From positions 258,001 through 322,000 of the forward strand of contig JANCIK010000003.1 of the NCBI GenBank assembly GCA_028532985.1: a stretch of DNA of 64,000 nucleotides. The letters are read 5' to 3'. This document shows positions 23,801-35,373 of the stretch, piece after piece; positions within the stretch are counted from its first letter, which is position 1, and each line of letters begins with the position of its first letter. Source of the stretch: Stropharia rugosoannulata (lineage: Eukaryota; Basidiomycota; Agaricomycetes; Agaricales; Strophariaceae). The translations under genes were made by a program, and so were the position numbers. The notes under the pieces are model-generated. The model did not search any database. It was not told the origin of the DNA and was given only the letters and a program-made list of their open reading frames with translations.

Positions 23801-26339
23801 TTATTACAGTCTATTCTTTGTAATTACATCCAATTACATGTACTAAGGATGATATACTACTAGAAATACTCGTAATGCATGAGTGCGTGCATGATATACA
23901 CAGCTGTTTTATGGTTCGATGGGCCGTGTGCAGTAAGACGGCCACTTGTGTGAGATACCACTCCGGATGGCAGTGTACAGCCGCCCACTCGGAGTCCAGT
24001 GTGTTTTCACTGGTCTGCATTCACTGGTAATTCACGAAGGGTATAACTACTATAACTATGTGTGCAGGAAGGATTAAAATACAAATTTACTATGGTAAGT
24101 ATTATGTCTGTTGAGTGTCTCGTCTGCGCCTTTCCTCACCCCGCCATCCCCCAAATGGGGATACAAGACCCGCTTGCTATTATGCCTAGAGAAAAAACAT
24201 AGGGAACGGAGGAATACTCCAGCATCCCGGACGTGCGGCGCACGCTTGCGTCCCTGTGCGGCGGCGGGGTGAGGAAGGATGACGCTGTTAGTCACTTACG
24301 TACTAACCGACACCCGCTCTTGCCTCTTACCCTTGCCAGCTCAGCACGGCGTTCACTTACTGTCTAGAGTGTGTAAAGGTGGGGTAAGTCATTATTTCTC
24401 TATGATAGCATATATCTCTGCCTCACCCTAGCCTTGAAGTTGTTCACCTGCACCTGCTCGTATGCGCACACTTGGAAGACGCCCCACATGAAAATTCAAT
24501 TTTTGGACGCCCCGAGAACGGTGTCCAGTGATGAATTAGAGGAGGCAGCCACTGTGTTTATGTTCCCATTCTCAGAGGACGACGCCCTTCGGATGGAGAA
24601 CCTGCAGGAGAAGCAGCGCTGTGCGCTGAGAGCTGAGACTGCTCCAGTAAGTTATCAATCTCTGTCCTCTATGTTCCTTACTTACCATCCTTTCACTGTA
24701 GTCAAGGAGAATCACGCAAACACGTTATTCTGACATCCGGCAAACACTCTCTGCTCCCCCAACAGCAAGACATGATGACAATTTATGGGATAGATGCCTT
24801 GCAGTGAGCATGCACTAATCTGGAAGGAGAGATAGCGGCCGTGTCAAGATAATTCTGTTTGTGGGAGGAGCAGCGTGCTAGCGCTGAGATGACCCAGGTA
24901 CGTTGTACACCCATGTTTATTACTAATTGTACTTACTTGACTTGTTCTACAGTGCAAATGTTATGCATATGCAAAGCACAAGTCCCAATGCTATATATCG
25001 ACTCCCTGAAACGGCCGTCCCACAACAGTTTCATGTGCCCAATGACAACCCCAAATACACAACTACACAACACTTCATGTTCTTCAGAGCTAAGGGCAGA
25101 TGCCCCGCGGCAAGCGTGCGCTCCCTGTTGGAGGATCAATTGACTTTGCGAGGGAGGGGCGGCACGGCAGTGCTGTGACAACACAGATACGTGAATATGC
25201 ATAGTTCATGTATGAATTCTTACTTGCGTGACATTTTCAGCATTCAAACTCATTTGTACAACTTAGGTCGTCGCAATCACACTCTAACACGACATAAAAA
25301 CTTCCCGCGAACGCCCTCGAGCTAGGCATTACAAAAAGGCAAGCGTCGAGTACAAAAAGTTGCACTCTGTAGAGGGATTAGTCAATTTTGCGACAACACA
25401 GGTGCGTGTGTACACATTACTCTTTGCCCAATTCTTACTTGCCTGAATCATGCTCAAATACGACATATCAGTTTCCCGCGAACACCCTCAGTCTACATAA
25501 TGCCAAAACGACATATCGCCGTCCCGCCACCGCCATTGTGCTGCATGTAAACATCGTCTGCCCTTGCCCTCAGGGTGCACGCCGCGAGGATGAGTAGTAA
25601 TGGTGGTGCTTGTGCTTTCAGGGAAAGCTTGAGCACGTCGATGTAATACAAATGTCATACAGTCTGTACAAAATACTTATGACTTAATATTGATTCTTGT
25701 ACGACCCGCAAACGGCTTCGCACACAGGCAACCTTATTAAACTTGTAACATTCACAACAGGTCAACAATGTCAATTGTTATTTCTTTTGAAACTTTGACA
25801 TTCATCCTGAGTGAAACACAATGCAGGGCACTTTATATTTGCTCTGCGAGACGGCTGAAGTAGTAATTTGTAATTTCCGCACGGATAGAGTCGGACAACC
25901 TGAGCTAAAGCAGGAGATATATGTAATAACTGGTGATCTCCGTGCGGACTACGTGGCGGGAGCGTGGGGTCCGCAAACAACTGAGTCTGAACTTTGTTGG
26001 TTGAGCGGAAACTCTTACCATACCTTCTCTCTCTTTTCCAGCACAACAACCATGCCCTGTCTTTATGCCTTGCTTGAGCTATGGTGAGTGACCTATATGA
26101 TACATGAATACTCAACTGACTCTGACCTCAGCATAACGACCATGATATGATCCAACAAACAATCACAGAATGAGGTACGTGTGTCTCTCTTTTTTTCCAC
26201 AAATACCTGGCCTTCGGGCGGGGAGAAACGCTGCCTGTACGCAGCACGAAAAGGTCGAAAAGTTGTCTGTTTTTCATCGATCTAACCCTTTTTTGGAAGC
26301 TTTCTTGCCATATCCAGTTAGCTGATGCCAAGGTCTGAC
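20841..26339. other. Unit 3 non-coding or decayed multi-intron region
   Basis: This is the counterpart of 421-5900 and 10621-16121. It is nearly identical to unit 2 over its whole length. Differences are single-base or 2-4 base indels in short repeats, for example a shorter T run and a missing TCT near 25718-25790. No supported coding gene. The short tandem repeat with period about 215 bp is at about 25130-25610. Confidence 0.5.
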
Positions 26340-26375
26340 AGCCGCGCCTACTTCCTCACACACAGCCTCGAGTCT

Positions 26376-27270
26376 GAGCACGCGCGCATCACGACGCACT
26401 CGCTGAGCAGCTCAAGGCCGCGAACAAGCGCGAGGGCCTCGGCGAGGTGTACCAGGTGAAGAAGGGCGAGAAGACCGGCGCCTGCGCTGATCGTCATCAC
26501 CGGGCACCATCGGTAAGTGCTCTTTGCGTGTATCTATTTGTGACTGACGGGTTACGGGTTACCCCCCAGCTCGCTCGTTACCACGCTCCGCGTCACTGAA
26601 AAGTTCGAAAAGGCGCATCTCCTCTCGCCGACAGTCGCCCGCTCATCGAGGGTGCCAAGTACTTCTACATCGAGGGCTACTTCCTCACACACGGCCTCGA
26701 GTCCGCGCTCGAGCTGAGCACCCGCGCATCCGCGGCGGGCAAGGTGTGTGTCTCCCATTTTTCCTGCCGTACCCGGTCTCACTCCGCGGGTAGACGTTCG
26801 TGTTAAACATCTCTGCGCCGTTCATCGCGCAGTTCTTCGGCAAGCAGCTGAGCCAGATCCTTCCCTACACGGATATCGTGATCGGGAACGAGGCCGAAGC
26901 TGAAGCTTGGGCAACTGCCAACGGGCTCCCGGACGTGAAGGATCTCGCCGCGATCGCAAAGACGATCGCGCTCCTGCCCAAAGTCAACGCATCACGCCCG
27001 CGCACGGTGGTGTTCACCCACGGCGCAGAGAGCACCGTCGTGCTGTCCGCTGACAAGGCCGAGGCAAAGGTGTACCCGGTCACTGCGCTGACCGATGCAG
27101 AGATCGTCGACACGAACGGTGCCGGTGATGCTTTCGCGGGTGGATTCTTGGGTGCGCTGGTCGCTGGCAAGCCGGTCGATGACGCCGTGCTCGCGGGGCA
27201 CGCCCTTGCGCGTGCATGCGTGCAGCAGGTCGGGCCGCAGTACCCCTGGCCCAAGGTCAACATCCTCTAA
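26376..27270 (+). pseudogene. 5'-truncated adenosine kinase, copy 3 (frameshifted)
   Basis: Same remnant as copies 1 and 2. The final exon (26794-27270) with the PfkB signature is unchanged, but the two upstream exons carry changes not found in the other copies: a one-base gain near 26488 (TGCGCTGATCG versus TGCGCGGTCG), a one-base loss near 26638 (GTCGCCCGC versus GTCGCCCCGC), and at least two substitutions. Together these shift and then restore the frame over about 100 coding bases. Two further single-base losses lie in the following intron. This is the most decayed of the three. Confidence 0.85.
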
Positions 27271-27734
27271 AGACAGAGATGAGGACGCAGGATAGCATAC
27301 GTTCGTTCAACAGCAACACTAACCTACCTGCCGCGACAGGCGAGGCTTTTCAACAAGCCCCCCAAAGAGCCTTTCAACAGGCTCGGAAGTGCCGGGGTTG
27401 ATTCTAGTATGTTGTACGGTGCGCGCCAGGGCGGCGCGGAAGAGTAATACATGAATTATTAGGATGGGAGAGTATGTTACAATAAGGCACGCATAAGTGT
27501 GATTACAGGGTGCATTATCCGCGACGCCGAATAAAAGATGGAGGAGACCTGAGAAAAAGATAGTTTAGATAGATGATAAGGAGGGTGCCGGTCACTACCA
27601 CACGTTGTTGAACCAACCTCCTGCGCTTGGAGATACAAATCTTTCCGAAGATGTAGTACATGGGTGCTTCATTGTCCGCAAAGCCAAACCAAGATAGAAA
27701 AAGACCCCGGGAGAAAGAAGAGGTGGGCGAATTG

Positions 27735-28870
27735 TCAGGACGGCGGGGGCGATGCGAGGGATTCCTAGGGCAGGGTGAGCAGACAAGCAGGAGAGAGCGA
27801 AGAAAAGGTTACCTGTGTGAGGAGCTCTGCAGGATTGAGCATGGGCTCGCCGTCCTCTGTGAGTATATGCTCCATGGGCTCCGGCCGACGCAGATCGTCG
27901 CTCGCGTTCTCTGGCGGTTTGGATGCGGCGGCCACGACTGCAGCTGCGGCCTCTGCTGCGCGCTTCTCCTTCTCCTTCTCCTCTTCCTCTGCTGCCTGGG
28001 CCTGCAGCAGGACGGCGCGCACGGCGGCCACGACGTCTGCGGCGGTCATCTCGCCTGCGTCGAGCTGGGGATCAATGCAGGCTGAGAGGTCGGCGGTGCC
28101 TGGTGGGTGGGGCTGGGGCTCTGGAGGCACGGAGGAGGTGGAGGCCGAGGGGGGCGGGGGTGAGCGGCCGGTGTGGTACGCATTGGTGTGGGGGCGGTAG
28201 TGCGGTGAGTGGTAGTAGACTGGCCATGTAGGTGGGGATGGGTCGGGCCATGGAGTGCGTACGGACGAGGTGGGGAGGCCGATGGGGACGTAGGCTGTGC
28301 GGGGTGAGCGGGGCGGGGCGCAGAGGGGGAGGCACGCACGTGTGGTGGTCGCCGTGTGGGAGCGGTAGTAGCTCGAGGGCCCGGGCTGGGGCACGGGGGT
28401 TGCGCGCTCCTTGCCCTTGAGGGACGGCGTGGCGCTGCGACTGCGGGGCTGCTCGTCGTCGGGGGGCTCGATGACAAGCCCGTTGTGTCTGTGCTCGGTC
28501 AGTTGCGGGTTTAGGGTTCTGATGGACGGCAGACCTGGACTTTTGGTGGCGGCGGAGGGCGTCTGTCTGCAGGAGATGAGCAGGCGCGTACGAGGCGGTG
28601 GAAGGGACGTACTCTGGTGAAGTTTGCGTCGCACTGGGGGCACGGGCTGCGCGGGTCAGCGGGGGCTCGGCGGGGAGGAGAAAAGACATACAAGCTGGGC
28701 ATGGAGTGCAGTTTGGTGGTGCGCTGGTGGCGCTTGAGGTCAGCCTCGCGCGCAAACTGCTTGTTGCAGCCGTTCATCTTGCACGGCCAGACGCCCGTCC
28801 CCGCTCCCTTCTTGCGTCGCTCGTCAGACATGTGGCAAAGCGCAAAGGGCGTTTCAAACTCAGACTCCAT
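27735..28870 (-). CDS. C2H2 zinc-finger protein, intact copy
   Basis: Predicted nuclear DNA-binding protein of about 316 residues, probably a transcription regulator. Five exons read with continuous frame: 28870-28692, 28646-28613, 28566-28535, 28488-27813 and 27764-27735. Splicing assembles two fingers: WPCKMNGC...LKRH...H (residues about 28-50, with unusual C-x4-C and H-x6-H spacing) and CPQCDANFTRTDALRRHQKSRH (C-x2-C-x12-H-x4-H), which is split by an intron. The rest is Pro/Ser/His-rich, then Glu/Lys/Ala-rich, then a short acidic tail. The start used is the ATG giving MESEFETPF; a second ATG (MSDERRKK, 28831) is also plausible. The upstream exon lies in single-copy sequence, marking this as the original locus. 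Targets unknown. Confidence 0.75.
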
Positions 28871-29066
28871 CTCCAGACCCGCACACCCATCTCCTCCTCC
28901 GTCGCCGCGGCTGCCGCGGCTCTCTGCCGCCCTCTGCAATCCGGCTCCTCGGCCCCCCGCCCATCCCGGATCAGGGTCGAACGCGCGCAAGGACGCGCCG
29001 GCGCGTGAATGTGGGACGCAGGCTTGTTTTCTGCTTATAGACATGAATGCTTGTACAAATGCCCTC
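28871..29066. promoter_or_regulatory. Upstream region of the zinc-finger gene
   Basis: Single-copy sequence between the zinc-finger start and the inverted-repeat element. It is GC-rich near the gene, and its reading frame stays open upstream to an ATG at 29042-29044, so a longer N terminus cannot be excluded. The core promoter presumably lies here or within the adjacent element. No TATA box stood out. Confidence 0.3.
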
Positions 29067-29650
29067 TACAGTCAAACCTGTCAAAGCCCATACCTATCGG
29101 TGGACGCGTCCAGGTATGGGTATGGGATACCAAAAATGGGCTAAAAATAGTCCCTATTTTTGCCTTTACATTTACCGTACATAAAGTGTAGATTTTAGCA
29201 TAATAATGCCCTACATACATTGAGGACACTACCGTACGCTATGAGCCACATATCAGGGTTGATTAATTGATTGTTGTTAACTGATCTTCGATGCCGTTGC
29301 CCATAAGAAAATGTAATCGTCTCACGTGACTGGATTACCTCGCGAAATGGCGCCCAAACTACATCGAGAAATGTGTATAATCACTATATTGATGTTGCTG
29401 TACACAGAAACTTAGTAATATATAATTTTTTGTACTGAATGATGCCTAGATTAAGGCCCAGAACCCTGCCAGTGGGAATCTATGGGATTTATTCCCAATT
29501 TTCCTCAAAAAAGGTATGGGGTATCAGAGGGTTATGGGATTTGAGCCCAATTTCCCTGCGAACCAACTCGGTGGACCGGTTCTTCTATGGGGCATATACA
29601 TAAGGGATTATGGCCTATCACATGTATGGACTATGGCAGGTTCGACTGTA
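29067..29650. mobile_element. MITE-like element with terminal inverted repeats and TA duplication
   Basis: The left end reads TA-CAGTCAAACCTGTCAAAG and continues to CCCATAC. The right end, reverse complemented, reads TA-CAGTCGAACCTGCCATAG and continues to TCCATAC. That gives about 25 bp of terminal inverted repeat with 4 mismatches, flanked by TA on each side. The body of about 580 bp is AT-rich, has repeated GGTATGGG motifs, and holds no transposase-sized frame. TA target duplication and CAGTCRAACC-type ends are typical of Tc1/mariner-pogo derived non-autonomous elements. It sits about 260 bp beyond the array edge and 200 bp upstream of the zinc-finger start. Confidence 0.8.
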
Positions 29651-32314
29651 ATAGTTTCTCAAGCAATAATAGTTATTCTGCGCGCTGTATTATTGCTTAG
29701 CGCTTTGTCCGCACTAGTATGAACGCGTCTCCTTAGTGCACCTATGTAAATATCGGTTTCTTTCAACTGAAGATATATATCTGGTAATTTGTGCTTACGG
29801 AGTGGGTGATTCCAGGGATGCTGGGTTCGGATCCAAGCGCTGGTCGTATTATTCAAATCACCGCCTCCCTGCCGTCTGCAGATATTACGCCGCCACAATC
29901 CCCGGAGCACAGGAACATATTCCAGGCTGATGATCGTCCATTCTCTCATGATGTAAGCTTGAAGCTTGAAGGGTTATTCGTTTAATGACATGTAAGTGCC
30001 GAGACAAAGGGCTGCCAGTCTGAATACAAAATTACTTGGTGTTCGTTGACCACTGTAAGGACGTTGTCCTTACATCGATCTCTTGGGGTTTGTCACCTGA
30101 CGCGTCCTATAAGACGCGTCCCTTCTCGCTTCGTCCTTCAGACCTTTCTTTGGCTCTCACATCCATCCTGTTGTCGTCGCTCTCTTGTCGTAGCCTACGA
30201 AGTCCCGAATACACACGCGTTCTGTTTCCGTTTGTGTGATTCGTGGGCCTTCTCTTCTCCTCTCAGTGTTTGCCGCACAGCGGCTTTCCAACCACACGTA
30301 CGAGCACCGGAAGAATGCGCAAGTAGTGATACTCCTGAGTCCTGACGACGGTAGCGGGGCAAGAAGGACTGACAGACGAGAATATCGCCAATACATTAAG
30401 AGTGTCTGTATTTTGGACCATAGTAACGAAACATACGATTCATGCACTGCGCCGCTCCAGCTCAGGCATAGAAAATTGCACCTTAGTCAGTACATAATAC
30501 TCTTCAAATAGCAAGAGAGTTTCAGATTTAGCCTCGTGAGACCATTGGGATTTGGCGCACAAAGTATGACTGATTTGTAGCGAGTGTTGAGTAGTAGCCA
30601 AGTGTCGAAACAGTGCAGGTAGCATTTAGCATGTTTGGAGCTTTAAGTTGTCGAAGTAAGCCTGATGCATACTGTAGTCTAGTCCTATGCCGAGGTAAAA
30701 TGCAGCAGGAATTTCTGTGATGTCGCACCAAGGGAATACTAGTGCATATTTTTGGGGTGGATGGCTATGCACCGTCTGAATCTGCATGAATAAAGAAAGC
30801 AGACCTGAGCTCGACGAGTCAATTGAATCTATGTAGGAGCGGTATCGGTCTTCCGCACTCCGTATGACAAAAAATTGTAATGTCAGAGTATTTTGGAGAG
30901 ATCGCAATGCTTTCCAGATAGTCGGCCCTGTATTCCAGAAGTTGCCCAGCTGACCAGATCGCTCCAGTCAGCTCCAGTCCAGAGATGCTGTAACGCAGAT
31001 GGAGCTGAAAAAGTTGGTGTCCGTCGTAATGTGAAAGTGGGATGCGGAGGGTATGTTACTACCCTCCTCGGCCATGTGCGCTGTGATAGATTCTAGCATA
31101 GACACGCTACATGTGCACCACCCGTCGTGAATGGACGACCCTACATTGCATATCCCCCTTCGTCAGTCCTTGGATACACCCACGAAGGTGAAGAGGAAAA
31201 AGAAAACGCGTCCCAGTTTCTGAACCGAGATGCTGCGAGCACCGCCGCCCAGTAGGGTTCATAGATCATTGGATAAGGTCTTCCACATATCCTATGTCTG
31301 TCAAGTTGGAATATTGTAAGAGGTAGGAACTGGGAACGATTCTGACCGCCTCCCTGGAGGTTGGAGGCGGCCGCCGGTCCCGGCAAATGGCTGCCGGTGG
31401 CGAGTTCGGACAGAAGTCACCGGATCTTTTTTCGGCGCTTACTGTGTACATAAGGTTTCCGCAGTTTTTCAGTTCAAGAATATTCTGGCAGCGGCCGGCA
31501 TTGGCGCATTGGCTCAGTAAATGTAGGTGTGCCTGCTAAGGGACAGTAAATGCTGATCCATAATTATATTGTTAATTGATTCTGAAATTTATCTGGCTCC
31601 AGGGCAAACTTTAACCTTTCTGTGCGAACCAAGTGCGAACGTCCGGCCTAGTTCTTGACTCACTATTCTTGACTCTCAATTTCATGAGTTGGTATGACAC
31701 CACCTAGATACTACCTGATACTACATAGATCATGCGGTCTAGACAAACTTGAGACAAACGCTCCCGCTACTCACTACCGAACAGCGATTGAGACTGACGA
31801 CCGTTTACTAATTTCGAAAATGCCGCAGCGATCTTGCACTTCTAACGCAACTTCCAAACTGCAAATCAGGTGTGTAGAGCTAAGTATGTTTAAATTCAAA
31901 TGATATCGTCACCGAGCTGACGATTCATATATATCAGAGTTAACGTTAAGGACCGGTGCGTCGCCCCTACTGCCGTATCGTTTTCCATTCAAACGCGCCA
32001 TCAAACTTCGTGTATCAGCTGTCTCCGAATTTGAAGGTAGTCTTGGTGCTATATTTGCGTAAGTACCATCTATTTATTCGGTTAGAAAGCACTGCAATTT
32101 AATAAAGAGAGGGTTCAACCCTTGACAAGTCTCAGAATTGGGCGGAGCCTCCCCGTTTAAAAGGAAACGTTACCAAACTATACGTTCCCCGCAAAATTAC
32201 CTTTGATTGTTCTTTCATTTCCAAACGACTGCAAGATACGCCAGCTCGACCTTCAGCAAGCTCTGATCCTTCTGGGGTTCTGTGGATTGGGATTGTAGCT
32301 ATTTATTTTGAGGG
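29651..32314. other. 2.7 kb without a recognised gene
   Basis: No convincing exon chain on either strand. A perfect 9-bp inverted repeat with a 3-nt loop (TGTAAGGAC-GTT-GTCCTTACA) lies at about 30054-30074, followed near 30105 by CCTATAAGACGCGTCCC, a TATA-like element such as is found in LTR promoters, but no matching LTR end was found. The open frames on the minus strand around 30160-30900 and 31141-31386 show no domain. The last few hundred bases are presumably the promoter of the membrane-protein gene. Confidence 0.4.
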
Positions 32315-33686
32315 ATGATTCAAGAACAGCCGCTTTTACCTTGGAAAAGTGCGTTTTTCTCGTGCGATTTGTAGCCTAGAGCCATACTGATCCTACTAGT
32401 CGGTGTACTCGTCCTTCATTTGTTCGCCATTTTATCGACTTGCCTACGGCTCGAGCATCGCCGTCGCACACGAAGGCTATGGTGGGACGACTACGCCACA
32501 ATAATACCGCTGCTATGCGAAATCCCTAACATGGTCGGGATGTGGTTGCGCTTCAGAAAAAACGGTGAGCGTATTTACTAAAATAATGTTGAAAGTCTAC
32601 TCATTATCAGGTATGTAGTCCCCCTAAACAATGCTATCATGTTAAGTTTTATGAACCAATTTCTTTATCCAACGATTAACTGGTACGTCATGTTTGGCCG
32701 GTTGATACTTGTAGTCCTTCTCATCTCACCTGCTGCTTTACCCCACAGGTGGGCACGAATAAGCATTGCCTTGGCCGTTCTAAGAGTGACGCCTTCTTGG
32801 ACCAAAATGAGACTCGCGGCATTCAACATGCCTATTGCATTTATATTAAATTGGTTCATCGTGACAGCGGCAGCCATAACGACTTGCGCAATCCATACCG
32901 GGTGGCAAACCGCCCAAGTTACCCAGACGAGAGTTTGCGGTCCGGTATATAAAATCACTATTGTGCTTACAACCAGTCAGGGTTCAAACACACTGTCGTA
33001 CTGTTAAACTAGCTTACTGACTTTTATATAGCGGAGCTCATCGCGGACGCAGGACTGATTCTCATTCCGCTTCACGCCCTATGGAACGTTAGTCGGCGAC
33101 CACAAGAGCGGCGACTTGTTCGTTTGGTCTTCTCTTCTAGCTTGATCACAGCAGCCACCTCCATCTTCATTTGTATCATGTCGTATAGTAAGCCCTTTGT
33201 GGGTCCGGGTGGAATGACTGTGTGGTTGATGGTTTGCTACATCGCAGTAAGTCACCCAGCCTGGCGTATCCGGACTCGGAGATTGTTAACTGTGATACAC
33301 AGACAGCAATTTCGATCATTACATCCAATTTACTCGTACTTACCTGCTGGTTCCGACATCGCTTCGTTGCTGAAGAAGAGCCTATGGAGAACCATGACAT
33401 TCATATTACACCACATTGGGCCTCCAGTGGCGCCACTATAAGCTGGCATTGTGCGGAACGCATGACATGGAAGGAGACCGTACTACCGTCGGACGGTTAT
33501 GATAATGGCGTCTTGGGGCCTCCAATATCGGATATTGAATTAGCAGCACAAGACCGCGCGCTAGCCACTGAGGAGTCACTGCAGCCCGTATCGCAAAGCT
33601 CTTTAGGCTCGTCAGACTCGGAGTCGGAGACCGAGTCCAAACAGAGCCAATCCACTATTTGTACAAAAAGCACGCTTACAGATTAA
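32315..33686 (+). CDS. Rhodopsin-like fungal integral membrane protein
   Basis: Predicted multi-pass plasma- or endomembrane protein of about 290 residues; function unknown. Exons read as 32315-32348, 32400-32564, 32619-32682, 32749-32939, 33032-33246 and 33282-33686. The first helix is followed by an Arg-rich loop and the diagnostic RRLWWDDYAT motif (residues about 36-45), typical of the fungal rhodopsin-like membrane family. Further hydrophobic stretches include FILNWFIVTAAAITTC, ELIADAGLILIPLHALW, LITAATSIFICIM and a last one near ITSNLLVLTCWF. The C-terminal tail of about 90 residues is hydrophilic and Ser/Glu-rich. Two introns use less usual signals (donor GTCCGG; a 35-nt intron), so these junctions may be off. 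Confidence 0.65.
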
Positions 33687-33956
33687 GTAAATTATTAGTA
33701 TAGTATTAATTGGACATTTCAATTTTCAAATATGAAAGAATAGATAAAGCCTCTCACAGGATGTATATTTTGTATTGCCCTATTCTGAAGAGGCACTCAG
33801 TACCAGTACTCAACAAAACTTGAAGAGCCTCCCAGCGGGAGATGCTGAAAATAGGGGCTACCGGGCCGGCAACTGCCACGAGTTGTTTGGCGCGGTACAC
33901 GCATGTCACCGCCGATTTATTCACCACATCAGTCACTGAACCCGACGCCCACAGCC

Positions 33957-35181
33957 ATGGCTCCCATTCCAAGCAGACTATCAGAAGAAGTGCAGTCTCT
34001 CATTGCCTCTATCGAACGGCGGTACATATATATCTCGGAAACTTCAGTTCCCGAACTACGCAAATGCACTGGCCCAGTTTCGCTTCAGCAAAGACTCGCA
34101 GAGGACGTTCGGGAGGATACCGTTACCTTAGCTCGTCAGATTGAGGTTAGCGGTCAACTTGGTCCTGCTGCGTATACATCCTTAGTGATCTCTAGCATCT
34201 TAGTCTCTGGATATAATGGTTGATGACCAGCAAGGGGAAAGAAACCGCGGCCAATTGCGAGAGATTGTGGTGGACATGCAACGGAAGCTGGAGATGTAAG
34301 TGACTCGGGACTCTCAAAGACTACGGTTTAATCTCTTTTAGTCTAAAGCAGGACACTCGAGCCGCACTTTTGGCCTCCAAACGTGCTATAGAATTGAATT
34401 TACGATCTCGGAAAGAAGAGCTTCTCTCGCGTCCGGCCGTTTACAATGAAAAGCAAACCGCCAGTGAAAAGACTGCGTAAGTGAATGCGTCGTCTACATA
34501 CGTTTCCACTAAATAATGGTGGATCTTTTTAGTGAAGACGCACTTATGCAAGCCAACTCCGACGTAACAGATGCGCTTCGGCGTACCATTGCTCTCATGC
34601 AGTCCGAGCTAGAGCGCTCCGTGCTAAGCAATCAGCTCCTTGATGAGTCAACAGCAAGCCTACGAGCTACTTCTCTCCAGCACGACACTTTGAACAGCGT
34701 CATGTCCACATCAAAACAGCTCGTAACAGCTCTGGAAAAATCCGACTGGCTGGATCGCATTCTCATTCTTTCCGGCTTTGCCTTTTTCATCCTCGTCATC
34801 CTCTTCATTCTCAAGCAGCGCATTGTCGACCGCGGAATTCGCATGGCGTTCTGGTGGACGCGGCTCATTCCAAGTTTTAAGAGCGACTCTTCACTACTAC
34901 AGAATGCAGAAAAGGGAATGGCGAGTGCTGTGGCAGAAGCGTCATCGACCTTCGCGACCATTACGACCTCGTTGGTGTCGGTGTCTAACGTTATATATGC
35001 CTCGTCAACATCGAACCCAGCAGAGGCTGTGACAGCTACTCCCGACACGTCTAGCATTGCCCAAAGTATATCGACGGTGGTCACTTCTGAAGATAGTATC
35101 GTGCCGAGCGCTTCGTATCAAGAAACTACGTCTTCCTCTACTGTTCCACCTTCAGATGTACCTGTTCACGTCGAGCTGTAA
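33957..35181 (+). CDS. SEC20: SEC20-type SNARE protein
   Basis: ER-resident SNARE that receives COPI vesicles in Golgi-to-ER retrograde transport. Four exons, 33957-34145, 34204-34295, 34342-34476 and 34533-35181, join in frame to about 354 residues. The N-terminal half is helical. Residues about 140-215 form the Sec20 SNARE motif (ALMQANSDVTDALRR through STSKQLVTALEKSDWLDR). A single membrane anchor follows (ILILSGFAFFILVILFILK), then a Ser/Thr-rich lumenal tail of roughly 110 residues without an obvious HDEL signal; the protein ends HVEL, which could act as a weak retrieval signal. The start ATG gives MAPIPSRLSEEV; upstream in-frame sequence looks non-coding. Confidence 0.85.
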
Positions 35182-35373
35182 ACTGCTGTAAATGGTATTG
35201 GATGCGGGTTCATTAATTTTCTCAATAATAACCTATCGTGTTGAACATGCGCAAACGCTCTCTATATGAACATTCGACGTGCCGTATCCTATATCTCTGT
35301 AGGCTGCACATTGTCCTCCGTTATCACTGAAGAATGAACCGATGTGAGTTATTCCGACATAGTTATAAAGGAA

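Larger units (their letters stand above)
20418..28808. repeat. Tandem array unit 3 (partial, about 8.4 kb)
   Basis: The third copy matches the earlier units until 28808, inside the first coding exon of the zinc-finger gene, where similarity stops abruptly. The satellite block that ends units 1 and 2 is absent, and single-copy sequence follows. Between about 28430 and 28808 this unit differs from units 1 and 2 at many positions, whereas about 24480-28430 is almost identical in all three. The right end therefore looks like a hybrid of array-type and original flanking sequence. Confidence 0.95.

Noticed and set aside
1..28808. CRISPR array or phage-type repeat system
   Set aside because: Repeats are long, intron-like and eukaryotic in context, without short direct repeats and unique spacers.
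29636..29650. GGTTCGACT resembling a tRNA T-loop
   Set aside because: It is part of the terminal inverted repeat; no acceptor stem or anticodon arm can be folded around it.
34632..35084. Minus-strand open frame of 150 codons
   Set aside because: Antisense of the SEC20 SNARE motif and membrane anchor.
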